From the NCBI RefSeq assembly GCF_039697315.1, contig NZ_CP155619.1, forward strand, positions 3,782,001 to 3,846,000: DNA of 64,000 nucleotides, written 5' to 3'. Under the pieces are notes generated by a model, which saw only the letters and a program-made list of their open reading frames with translations, did no database searches and had not been told where the DNA came from. Source of the DNA: Pseudomonas abietaniphila (GTDB lineage Bacteria; Pseudomonadota; Gammaproteobacteria; Pseudomonadales; Pseudomonadaceae). The position numbers and the translations under genes are program-made. Shown here piece by piece: positions 56,116 to 64,000 of this stretch; the first letter of the stretch is position 1, and each line of letters starts with the position of its first letter.

Positions 56116-57480
56116 TCAGTGTTTCTCACCGGCCAGTTTGTGTTCCAGGTAGTGAATGTTGACGCCGCCTTTGCAGAAGCCTTCATCACGGGTCAGATCA
56201 CGGTGCAGCGGTATGTTGGTCTTGATCCCGTCGACCACGATTTCGTCCAGGGCATTGCGCATGCGAGCCATGGCTTCGTCGCGGTCCTTGCCCCAGGTGA
56301 TCAGCTTGCCGATCAGTGAGTCGTAGTTCGGTGGAACCGCATAACCGCTGTACAGGTGCGAATCGACGCGAACGCCGTTGCCGCCTGGTGCGTGGAAATG
56401 CTTGACCGTGCCTGGGCTCGGCATGAAGGTTTTCGGGTCTTCGGCGTTGATCCGGCACTCAAGGGCGTGACCGTGGATCTTCACGTCATCCTGGGTGTAC
56501 GACAACACATTGCCAGCAGCGATGCTCAGCATTTCCTTGACGATGTCGATGCCGGTGACCATTTCCGAAACCGGGTGCTCTACCTGAACGCGGGTGTTCA
56601 TCTCGATGAAATAGAACGCGCCGTTCTCGTACAGGAATTCGAACGTACCGGCACCGCGGTAACCGATGTCGATGCACGCCTTGACGCAACGAGCCAGCAC
56701 TTCAGCGCGGGCTTTTTCGTCGATACCCGGTGCAGGCGCTTCTTCAAGCACCTTCTGGTGGCGGCGTTGCAGCGAGCAGTCACGGTCGCCCAGGTGGATG
56801 GCGTGACCCTGGCCGTCGGACAGTACCTGCACTTCCACGTGACGTGGGTTGGTCAGGAACTTCTCCAGATAGACCATCGGGTTGCCGAAGGCTGCGCCAG
56901 CTTCGCTACGGGTCAGTTTGGCCGAGGAGATCAGGTCCTCTTCCTTGTGAACCACGCGCATGCCACGACCACCACCGCCGCCAGCGGCTTTGATGATCAC
57001 CGGGTAACCGACCTCACGGCCGATACGCAGCGCTTCTGCTTCGTCTTCCGGCAGCGGGCCGTCGGAGCCTGGAACGGTCGGAACGTTCGCCTTGATCATG
57101 GCGTCCTTGGCCGACACCTTGTCGCCCATCAGGCGAATGGTGTCAGCTTTGGGGCCGATAAAGGCAAAACCGGACTTCTCGACCTGCTCGGCGAAATCGG
57201 CGTTTTCCGCCAGAAAGCCGTAGCCAGGGTGGATCGCCGTGGCGCCGGTGACTTCGGCGGCCGCGATGATCGCCGGGATGTGCAGGTAGGACTGAGCAGC
57301 CGATGCCGGACCAATGCAGACGGATTCGTCTGCCAGACCCAGGTGCATCAGGTCCTTGTCAGCCTTGGAGTAAACGGCGACGGTCTTGATGCCCAGCTCT
57401 TTGCAGGCACGCAGGATCCGCAGGGCAATTTCACCGCGGTTGGCGATCAGAACTTTTTCCAACTTCGCAGGTTTCAACAT
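56116..57480 (-). CDS. accC: acetyl-CoA carboxylase biotin carboxylase subunit AccC
   Basis: A 454-residue ATP-grasp enzyme carboxylating biotin on AccB for malonyl-CoA synthesis. Motifs: [58 protein letters not shown]. The start at 57480 adds five residues compared with some relatives. It follows accB by 17 bases. Confidence 0.97.
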   Translation of the reverse strand: MLKPAKLEKVLIANRGEIALRILRACKELGIKTVAVYSKADKDLMHLGLADESVCIGPASAAQSYLHIPAIIAAAEVTGATAIHPGYGFLAENADFAEQVEKSGFAFIGPKADTIRLMGDKVSAKDAMIKANVPTVPGSDGPLPEDEAEALRIGREVGYPVIIKAAGGGGGRGMRVVHKEEDLISSAKLTRSEAGAAFGNPMVYLEKFLTNPRHVEVQVLSDGQGHAIHLGDRDCSLQRRHQKVLEEAPAPGIDEKARAEVLARCVKACIDIGYRGAGTFEFLYENGAFYFIEMNTRVQVEHPVSEMVTGIDIVKEMLSIAAGNVLSYTQDDVKIHGHALECRINAEDPKTFMPSPGTVKHFHAPGGNGVRVDSHLYSGYAVPPNYDSLIGKLITWGKDRDEAMARMRNALDEIVVDGIKTNIPLHRDLTRDEGFCKGGVNIHYLEHKLAGEKH

Positions 57481-57497
57481 CGTTGGCTCTCCGCGGT

Positions 57498-57959
57498 TCA
57501 AACGATGGTGAACAGCGGCTGGTCATACTCAACCGGCTGGCCGTCTTCGACGAGGATGGACTCGATCACGCCGCTGGTTTCGGCTTCGATGTGGTTCATC
57601 ATTTTCATCGCTTCGACGATGCAGAGGGTGTCGCCTTTCTTCACGGTCTGGCCGACTTCAGCGAAGGCTGGCGAGGTTGGCGACGCTTTGCGGTAGAAGG
57701 TGCCGACCATTGGCGAACGGGCAACGGTGCCGTTCAGTTTTGCGGCGGCTGGCGCTTCGGCTGCGGCGGCAGCGACGGGCGCGGCGGCTGGAGCGGGTGC
57801 TGCAGGTGCGGCAACCGGGGCTGGCGCGTAGTACTGCTGCGCTGGAGTCTTGCTGTGACGGCTGATTCGTACGGACTCTTCGCCTTCACGGATTTCCAGT
57901 TCGTCGATGCCAGATTCTTCCAGCAGTTCGATCAGTTTCTTGACTTTACGGATATCCAT
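57498..57959 (-). CDS. accB: biotin carboxyl carrier protein AccB
   Basis: A 153-residue protein: an N-terminal helical part, an Ala/Pro-rich linker (about 45-75) and the biotinyl domain with [11 protein letters not shown], whose lysine near residue 118 carries biotin. It is in the usual aroQ-accB-accC order. Confidence 0.97.
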   Translation of the reverse strand: MDIRKVKKLIELLEESGIDELEIREGEESVRISRHSKTPAQQYYAPAPVAAPAAPAPAAAPVAAAAAEAPAAAKLNGTVARSPMVGTFYRKASPTSPAFAEVGQTVKKGDTLCIVEAMKMMNHIEAETSGVIESILVEDGQPVEYDQPLFTIV

Positions 57960-58039
57960 TAATCATCAACTCCCAAGGGACGGTCAGGGGTATTCGGTAG
58001 CCGGTTCAGGCTGTGTGGCTCAGTGCGAAACTGCGCCGC

Positions 58040-58492
58040 TCACGCCTTCGAACGGGTGGCCAGTTGTTCCAGGGCAGCCTCCAGGGCCAGTCGGTAACCG
58101 CTGGCGCCAAGGCCGCAGATCACGCCTACAGCGACATCTGAAAAGTAGGAGTGATGGCGGAAAGGTTCGCGCTTGTGCACATTCGAGAGGTGCACTTCGA
58201 TGAATGGGATGCTCACTCCCAGCAATGCGTCACGTATTGCGACACTTGTGTGAGTAAAAGCAGCCGGATTGATCAGAATGAAATCCACACCTTCATCGCG
58301 CGCAGCGTGGATGCGATCAATCAATTCGTACTCGGCGTTGCTTTGCAGGTACATCAGATGGTGGCCGGCTTCGCGCGCACGCTTCTCCAGATCCTGGTTG
58401 ATATCGGCCAACGTGATCGAGCCATAGATCCCCGGTTCACGGGTGCCCAGCAGGTTCAGGTTAGGTCCGTGAAGAACCAGAAAAGTCGCCAT
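58040..58492 (-). CDS. aroQ: type II 3-dehydroquinate dehydratase AroQ
   Basis: A 150-residue enzyme of the shikimate pathway. Conserved segments [39 protein letters not shown] and [20 protein letters not shown] are all present. Start at 58492 matches the family; the upstream extension of the frame lacks similarity. First gene of the aroQ-accB-accC group. Confidence 0.97.
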   Translation of the reverse strand: MATFLVLHGPNLNLLGTREPGIYGSITLADINQDLEKRAREAGHHLMYLQSNAEYELIDRIHAARDEGVDFILINPAAFTHTSVAIRDALLGVSIPFIEVHLSNVHKREPFRHHSYFSDVAVGVICGLGASGYRLALEAALEQLATRSKA

Positions 58493-58662
58493 CGTGTGTT
58501 CCTTGTTGTATGCGTTGTCGACGCTCGCCGCGAGTGCGAGGCAGATTGCAGGTGCAAACCGTTGAAGCGCAGCGACTATGCCGGAAACCGTATTGGACTG
58601 TCCAGTTACCGACAATACTCAGCACGATGTCCGATGTTCGCGCAAAGTTTGTGACTAAGAGC

Positions 58663-60453
58663 CTAAATTTGGTCATTTGCTCTAGTAAGGTGCTCGGAGA
58701 AGCCCTCAACGTCGATTTCGCCGACGACACGCGCATTTGTCAGCTCGTTCCCGTCTTTTCCGAAAAACAGCAAAGCTGGGGGGCCAAACAATTTATAACG
58801 ATCCAGCAACGCACGCTGCTCGGGACTGCTGTCAGTCATGTCGAAGCGGATCAAACGAAACCCCTTGAGCTGGCTGACAATTTTCGGATCGGGCAACACT
58901 TCATGCTCGATGACCTTGCAGCTGATGCACCAGTCCGCGTACCAGTCGACCAACACCGGTTTTTCGGCGTTTTTCGACTCATCGAGGATCCGGTTCAGAT
59001 CGTTAACCTGTGTCACGGTCTGCCATTGCTCTGCCGTTTTTCCAGTGTTTTCACCGGCGATCTGCGCGACCTGTGGGCGGCCCAACGGTCGTAACGGGTC
59101 GGTCTGCCCGCTTAGTGCGCCATACCAGCAGGAGAGAGCGTAGACCAAGAGAAGCAAGCCGAGCAGTTGGGACAGGCGACCACGAGGGGTCTTCTCGTTG
59201 AATTCCAGCGCGCCAAGAAACAGCGCGACGCCGGCCCACAGCAGGCCGATCAGCACCAATGTGGCTTGGCCCGGAATGACCCGGCTGAGTAGCCCGATCG
59301 CCAGCGCCAGTAGCAAGACGCCAATGGCGTTCTTGACCGTTACCAACCAAGGGCCGCTCTTCGGCAGCCAGGCGGCACCGCCCGTGGCCACGACGACCAG
59401 TGGCGCGCCCATGCCCAGGCCCAGGGCAAACAATTTCAGCGCGCCGCCCAGTGCGTCACCGCTGGCGCTGATATAAAGCAGCGCACCGGCCAGTGGCGCA
59501 GAAACGCAAGGTGAAACCAGCAGGCTCGAAACCACGCCCAGCACCGCGGCACCCCACAGCGAGCCGCCTTGGGTATTGCCCGCGATGCGGTCGAGTCGGT
59601 CGTTCAGTGCGCGGGGCAGGCGCAGTTCGAAGGCGCCGAACATGGCGATGGCGAACACCACGAAGAACAGTGAAAACGGAACCAGCACCCACGCCGACTG
59701 GAGGCGCGCCTGCAGGTTGAGGCTGGCGCCGAACAGGCCCATCAGCGCACCGAGAAGCGCGAAACAGATCGCCATCGGCAGCACATACGCGAGCGATAAC
59801 GAGAAGCCGCGCAACCCGCCAATCTGCCCTCGCAGCACCACACCGGAAAGGATCGGCAGCATGGGCAATACGCAGGGCGTGAACGTGAGTCCGACGCCTG
59901 CGAGGAAGAACAGCGCCAGTTGTTTCCAACTGAGCGGTGTTTTGCCTTGGTCTGTTGTGGGGCCTGCATCCGCCGTCGAAAGTGCGGCACCGGCTATGCT
60001 CAATCGTTCGGTTTCCGGTGGATAGCACAGGCCCTTGTCAGCGCAGCCCTGATAGGTCACGACCAAGGTGAAGGGGCGGGTATCACCGGCTTTGCGGGGA
60101 AGGCTGATGTCGAGAATGCCGTGATAGACCTCTACGTCGCCGAAGTACTCATCGTGTTTCTTTTCGCCATCGGGCAGTTGCGCAGCGCCCAGGCCGATAT
60201 CCGCTGGCTCGGTCCGAAACTGGAAGCGATGGCGGTACAGGTAATAGCCTTCGGTGGCGACGAACTGCAACTTGATGGACTCAGGCGAGGTGTCTATCAG
60301 GTTCAGTTGAAAGGCCTGGCGGACCGGCAGGAAGTCCTTGCTGTTGTCAATGGCTGCGCCGCCCAGCGTGGAAGCGGGCCGACTGTCCAGCAGGCTCGCG
60401 CTGAAGGCGGGCAGGGCGAAGGTCAGCAGTAACAGACAAAGCAGGCGGCGCAT
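58663..60453 (-). CDS. dsbD: thiol:disulfide interchange protein DsbD
   Basis: A 596-residue membrane reductase that carries electrons from thioredoxin to the periplasm. It has a signal peptide, an N-terminal domain with CADKGLCYPP, eight membrane helices containing TPCVLPMLPILSG and SPCVSAPLAGALLY, and a C-terminal thioredoxin domain with WYADWCISCKVIEHEV. All six redox cysteines are visible. Divided from aroQ by a 170-base gap. Confidence 0.95.
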   Translation of the reverse strand: MRRLLCLLLLTFALPAFSASLLDSRPASTLGGAAIDNSKDFLPVRQAFQLNLIDTSPESIKLQFVATEGYYLYRHRFQFRTEPADIGLGAAQLPDGEKKHDEYFGDVEVYHGILDISLPRKAGDTRPFTLVVTYQGCADKGLCYPPETERLSIAGAALSTADAGPTTDQGKTPLSWKQLALFFLAGVGLTFTPCVLPMLPILSGVVLRGQIGGLRGFSLSLAYVLPMAICFALLGALMGLFGASLNLQARLQSAWVLVPFSLFFVVFAIAMFGAFELRLPRALNDRLDRIAGNTQGGSLWGAAVLGVVSSLLVSPCVSAPLAGALLYISASGDALGGALKLFALGLGMGAPLVVVATGGAAWLPKSGPWLVTVKNAIGVLLLALAIGLLSRVIPGQATLVLIGLLWAGVALFLGALEFNEKTPRGRLSQLLGLLLLVYALSCWYGALSGQTDPLRPLGRPQVAQIAGENTGKTAEQWQTVTQVNDLNRILDESKNAEKPVLVDWYADWCISCKVIEHEVLPDPKIVSQLKGFRLIRFDMTDSSPEQRALLDRYKLFGPPALLFFGKDGNELTNARVVGEIDVEGFSEHLTRANDQI

Positions 60454-60550
60454 GGCGGTCTCGCATTACAAAGGTCCGCGCATGATAGCGGAGTGTTTGC
60501 GCAGGTGCAGGGTGGTGCGGTGGTTCTATCCAGCAGCACACGCAGTCCAT

Positions 60551-60574
60551 TGTAGGAGCGCGCTTGCCCGCGAA
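60551..60574. repeat. single REP
   Basis: TGTAGGAGCGCGCTTGCCCG, continuing CGAA, is one REP unit in the gap between gcbA and dsbD. Confidence 0.7.
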
Positions 60575-60623
60575 AGCGATCGATCAGTCACCGTCGCAGC
60601 GTGAGGTTGAGCGCAGACGTGGA

Positions 60624-62282
60624 CTAGGTGATGTCCATCGTCGGATGCTTCTTCTGGGGCGTTAACTCGTCTCGCAACCCATGCACCTGATTGCGCCCGG
60701 CCTTCTTCGCGCGGTATAGCGCGTCGTCTGCCTGTGACGCCATCATCAACGCATCGTCGTGTTCGCCCAGCTCGACCACACCGGCGCTGAATGTGCAGAA
60801 CAGATCGGTCGGTTGTGCCGGGTAATGGATCTCGGCGAAGCGCCGGCGGATTTCGTCGAGCACGCCGTAGGCGGCCTTCAGGTCGGTGTCGGGCATGACC
60901 ACTGCGAACTCTTCGCCGCCGTAACGACCGATGTAGTCGGTCTTGCGCAGGCGCTGTTTCAGGAACAACGCCAGGCTTTTGATCACCCGGTCACCCATGG
61001 GGTGGCCGTGGCCGTCATTGACCTTCTTGAAGTGGTCGATGTCCAGCATCGCAAAGCTCAGCGGTTTGTTCTCGCGGCGTGCGCGGAAACTGCAATCCTC
61101 GAGCAATTGCAGAATGTGCGTGTGGTTATAAAGCCCGGTGAGGCTGTCGCGTACCATGCGCGCCTTGAGGTTGCGCGCCCGCGCCGCGCGGTTGCGCACG
61201 GTGGTGATCAAGTGCCGTGGCTTGATCGGCTTGGTGAGGAAGTCGTCACCACCTTCGCTCATCGCGTCCAGCTGTTTATCCAGATCGTCTTCGGCCGAGA
61301 GGTAGATGATCGGCACGCTGACATAACGGTCGTTGTGGCGAATCACCTTCGCAAGTTCAGTGCCAGTGCAGCCGGGCATGTACATGTCGAGGATGATCAG
61401 GTCCGGCTGAAATTCCGCCAGCTCGGCCATGGTCTTGATCGGATCGAACAGCGTGCGCGTGACGATGCCTGCGCTGTTGAGCAAACGCTCGGTGTGCGTG
61501 GCCTGCGCGCGCGAGTCATCGATGATCAGCACTTTATAAGGTTCGTACTGCGCGACCCGCGTCAGAATCTCGATCTTCTCCAGCAGGCTGGAGGCTTCCA
61601 GCGTGCCGGTCAGAAACTCTTCGCCGCCAGCGCGCACGGCGGCCAGTCGCGTGGGCGTATCGGTTTCGTGATGGCTGAAGAACAGCAACGGCAGTTTCTG
61701 CTCAAGGCCTTCCTGCATCTTGGCCGCCAGTTTCAGGCCTTCGCCGACGCCGCCAAAATCCACGTCCATCACCACAGCGGCCGGCAAACGCTCGGCCAGC
61801 GTCGCGTGAAACGCCTGGATGCTGTCGAGCGACTGCGCACTCAACCCGAAGAATTCCAGCTGTTTGGCCAGTCGCTCGCCACGTTCATGATCCTGAAGCA
61901 TCACGTAAATGGGCTTGCGCAGTGGTGGAAGCGCCGTGTGTTCCAAGCGGTCGCCATGACGCAGGCCGGTGCGTGACAGGCGCTGCATCAGGCGGTTGAG
62001 ATCAGTGATCAACGCGCTGCTCAAGCGACCCCGGTTGGCTTCCACCTCCTGCAGGGACTGACTGATGCCGCGCGCCAGTTGAGCGTGCTCGGCCTGTTCG
62101 AAGCGCTCGGCGAAACGCAGCAACCGCTGGTTTGCCTCACTGAGTTCCTCCATGTCGGCCACCGACCATTCGCTCTGCTGCAGGCGCTGCCATACCTCCA
62201 GGATCTGACGTGCCTGGTGAATGACGCGCTGGGCGAAATGGTGCTTGAGGCGGTCGCGGCTCGGATCTTCTGCTTCGGTCAT
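60624..62282 (-). CDS. gcbA: response-regulator diguanylate cyclase GcbA
   Basis: A 552-residue protein with an N-terminal helical region (about 1-120), a degenerate receiver (YVMLQDHERGERLAKQL to GGEEFLTG), a canonical receiver (VLIIDDSRAQ, LIILDMYMPGCTG, GGDDFLTKPI) and a GGDEF domain with YGGEEFAVVMPD near residue 453. The inhibitory RxxD site (RKTD) precedes it by five residues, so activity should be limited by c-di-GMP. Domain order and neighbourhood near dsbD fit GcbA, which promotes attachment in pseudomonads. The degenerate receiver still has its VMDVDFG aspartate. Confidence 0.85.
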   Translation of the reverse strand: MTEAEDPSRDRLKHHFAQRVIHQARQILEVWQRLQQSEWSVADMEELSEANQRLLRFAERFEQAEHAQLARGISQSLQEVEANRGRLSSALITDLNRLMQRLSRTGLRHGDRLEHTALPPLRKPIYVMLQDHERGERLAKQLEFFGLSAQSLDSIQAFHATLAERLPAAVVMDVDFGGVGEGLKLAAKMQEGLEQKLPLLFFSHHETDTPTRLAAVRAGGEEFLTGTLEASSLLEKIEILTRVAQYEPYKVLIIDDSRAQATHTERLLNSAGIVTRTLFDPIKTMAELAEFQPDLIILDMYMPGCTGTELAKVIRHNDRYVSVPIIYLSAEDDLDKQLDAMSEGGDDFLTKPIKPRHLITTVRNRAARARNLKARMVRDSLTGLYNHTHILQLLEDCSFRARRENKPLSFAMLDIDHFKKVNDGHGHPMGDRVIKSLALFLKQRLRKTDYIGRYGGEEFAVVMPDTDLKAAYGVLDEIRRRFAEIHYPAQPTDLFCTFSAGVVELGEHDDALMMASQADDALYRAKKAGRNQVHGLRDELTPQKKHPTMDIT

Positions 62283-62665
62283 GTCCTGACTACTTATAGG
62301 GGAAACCCTGATACAAATGCTGGCTCTATGCTAGCACTAGTTTTACTGAACAAGTGCATCGCAAGTCATTTTGTTGTCATTTTTTCCAGGATTTACGCGT
62401 CAAATTTCCATCTTTTCAACGCGATAGGCAGCAATACTCGACAGAAAACCGATGAGAGTGCGCGTGACCGATCAGTCAGGTAATGCCTGATGCCCAAGGC
62501 AGCCTCGGGCATGACCTCGGGGTATGTTTGTGCAACACCCCGCTGCATGACGCCCACAGGCCTGTCGATTACGCAAATGAACCTTCCCCCGCGTTCCTGC
62601 CAAACGCACCTTGCTGTAAGGTTGCGGTCCTAAGCACTGAATTCCGCGATTGAAAGGACAAGGCC
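62283..62665. other. intergenic region with two hairpins
   Basis: The 383-base gap between divergent genes contains hairpins ATGCCC/GGGCAT (62490-62512) and CGGGGT/ACCCCG (62518-62542), neither with a T run. No gene or known motif is visible; the promoters of gcbA and the DUF2333 gene must lie here. Confidence 0.45.
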
Positions 62666-63760
62666 ATGCTGGATTGGAAGAAGCGCTCGGGCACTGCGGG
62701 CGGGGGTGAGCGTGTTGAAGAGAAGCCCGTAGGCAAGGCGCCTCGGGGTTATTGGGGCGGTTTGTTTTTCAGCCGTGCCGTGGGGGCCGTGGTCGGCCTC
62801 TATCTGGTCGTCACCGTGGTGCTGGGCATCTGGTGGAGCAGCGAGCCGCCTATGTTTGCGGTCCAGCAACAGGCTCAGGCCGCCGCCGAGCGTGAAGGCA
62901 AGCAGATGGTGATCGGCTACACCACCGTCGAGACGCTCAAGACCGTCGCATCGACCCTGCTCGACAAGCCCGGCGGTTACATTTCCAACGACCGTTTCCC
63001 GCCTGGCTTATGGATGGACAACATGCCGAGCTGGGAATATGGCGTGCTGGTCCAGGTCCGTGATCTGAGCCGCGCCCTGCGCAAGGACTTTGCCCGTTCG
63101 CAATCGCAGTCGGCTGAAGACGGCGATCTGGCGCGCGCCGAGCCGTTGTTCAACTTCGACAACAAGAGCTGGGTGCTGCCTTCAAGCGAATCCCAATACC
63201 GCGATGGCATCGCTGCGCTGAGCCGTTATCAGGCGCGCTTGTCCGATCCGAACCAGAAAGGCGCGTTGTTTTACACCCGCGCCGACAACCTGAACAACTG
63301 GCTGGGCGATGTCGGCACCCGTCTGGGTTCGCTGTCCCAGCGGCTGTCTGCCAGCGTAGGTCGCGTCAAGCTCAACAGCACGCTGAAAACCGAAGCGCAG
63401 TCCACGGTGACCGTGAAGCCGGGCGAAGTGCCGCAGGTCGATGAAGAAATCGTTGAAACCCCATGGATGCAGATCGACAACGTGTTCTACGAGGCACGTG
63501 GTCAGGCGTGGGCGTTGTCGCATTTGCTGCGTGCCATTGAGGTCGACTTCGCCGACGTGCTGGCGAAAAAGAACGCCACCGTGAGTGTGCGCCAGATCAT
63601 TCGTGAGCTGGAAGCGTCGCAAGAGCCTATGTGGAGCCCGGTGATTCTCAACGGCAGCCCGTTCGGTGTGTTCGCCAACCATTCGCTGGTCATGGCCAAC
63701 TACCTGTCGCGCGCCAACGCGGCGGTGATCGACTTGCGTCAACTGTTGTCCCAGGGTTGA
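62666..63760 (+). CDS. DUF2333 family inner-membrane protein
   Basis: A 364-residue protein with one N-terminal membrane helix (VVGLYLVVTVVLGIWW) and a periplasmic, helical remainder. The wording TTVETLKTVASTLLDKPGGY and WMDNMPSWEYGVLVQVRDLS is that of DUF2333, conserved in pseudomonads with unknown function. It is followed three bases later by the NUDIX gene, so the two form an operon. Confidence 0.85.
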   Translation: MLDWKKRSGTAGGGERVEEKPVGKAPRGYWGGLFFSRAVGAVVGLYLVVTVVLGIWWSSEPPMFAVQQQAQAAAEREGKQMVIGYTTVETLKTVASTLLDKPGGYISNDRFPPGLWMDNMPSWEYGVLVQVRDLSRALRKDFARSQSQSAEDGDLARAEPLFNFDNKSWVLPSSESQYRDGIAALSRYQARLSDPNQKGALFYTRADNLNNWLGDVGTRLGSLSQRLSASVGRVKLNSTLKTEAQSTVTVKPGEVPQVDEEIVETPWMQIDNVFYEARGQAWALSHLLRAIEVDFADVLAKKNATVSVRQIIRELEASQEPMWSPVILNGSPFGVFANHSLVMANYLSRANAAVIDLRQLLSQG

Positions 63761-63763
63761 TCG

Positions 63764-64000
63764 ATGTCCGTCTCTGAGAATGAAGTCGCGCACCGCGCGG
63801 CTTCCGATGCCGAACTGATTGCCTGGGTTGATCGTCAGGATCAACTGCTCGGCTCGCTGCCTCGCGCCCAGCTGCGCGAGCGCGGGCTGATTGGCCGTGG
63901 CACGTACATTCTTTTGTTCAATTCAGCAGGCGAGTTGTGCGTGCACCGGCGCACGCTCAGCAAGGCGATCTATCCCGGTTACTGGGATGTCGCCGCGGGC
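63764..64000 (+). CDS. NUDIX hydrolase, 5' part (runs off the window)
   Basis: The first 79 residues of a protein whose start (ELIAWVDRQDQLLGSLPRAQ, then ELCVHRRTLSKAIYPGYWDV) resembles YfcD-type NUDIX hydrolases; the NUDIX box itself lies beyond the right edge. The ATG is three bases after the DUF2333 stop. Confidence 0.78.
   Translation, partial: MSVSENEVAHRAASDAELIAWVDRQDQLLGSLPRAQLRERGLIGRGTYILLFNSAGELCVHRRTLSKAIYPGYWDVAAG

Overview
The window looks like a piece of a Pseudomonas chromosome of the fluorescens/syringae lineage. The base composition is GC-rich. Many intergenic gaps carry the short palindromic REP/REPIN repeats typical of that genus (TGTGGGAGCGAATTCATTCG and relatives). Single-copy blocks such as dusB-fis, purH-purD-retS and aroQ-accB-accC are in the order known from pseudomonads. 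All identifications come from reading the sequence; no database search was made.

Layout. 1-16 kb: the end of a branched-chain amino-acid transporter (livF), a gene-free kilobase with a highly structured repeat and three DnaA-box-like sites, a YdfG dehydrogenase, an AGE-family sugar isomerase, a first urease accessory block (ureE-ureF-ureG-hupE), a TetR/DesT-like regulator, AsmA, a bacterioferritin-like protein, OsmE, a lipase, an EamA exporter, a PsiF protein and an AI-2E-family permease. 15-20 kb: a YegD chaperone, the CbpA/CbpM co-chaperone pair and a histidine kinase. 19.7-30.3 kb: a long leftward urea operon, urtABCDE (urea ABC importer) followed by ureD, ureA, two acetyltransferases, ureB and ureC. 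It is preceded by a good sigma-54 promoter with two NtrC-like sites, so nitrogen control is likely. 30.6-33.6 kb: a copper-type module (two DUF2946 proteins, a PCu(A)C chaperone, a PepSY membrane protein). 33.6-34.3 kb: a HigBA-like toxin-antitoxin locus whose toxin gene is frameshifted. 34.3-43.6 kb: two divergent cobalamin operons (cobL-cbiD-cobK leftward, cobG-cobH-cobI-cobJ rightward), separated by an unrelated two-gene cassette that resembles a glycine-zipper pore-forming toxin and its membrane immunity protein. 43.8-45.3 kb: two tandem paralogous genes of unknown function. 45.3-64 kb: a conserved core block of marC, retS, purD, purH, fis, dusB, a DUF3426 zinc-ribbon protein, prmA, accC, accB, aroQ, dsbD and the diguanylate cyclase gcbA, all leftward, then a DUF2333 protein and the start of a NUDIX hydrolase rightward.

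How the parts fit. The urea importer and urease, supported by UreEFG and the HupE/UreJ protein from the separate block, would let the cell use urea as a nitrogen source. The corrin genes mix oxygen-dependent-pathway (CobG) and CbiD/CbiG-type components. The most promising places for undescribed biology are the cassette at 37649-38987, the tandem unknown genes at 43792-45331, the structured repeat at 593-839, and the palindromic elements placed at successive junctions within the urea operon.
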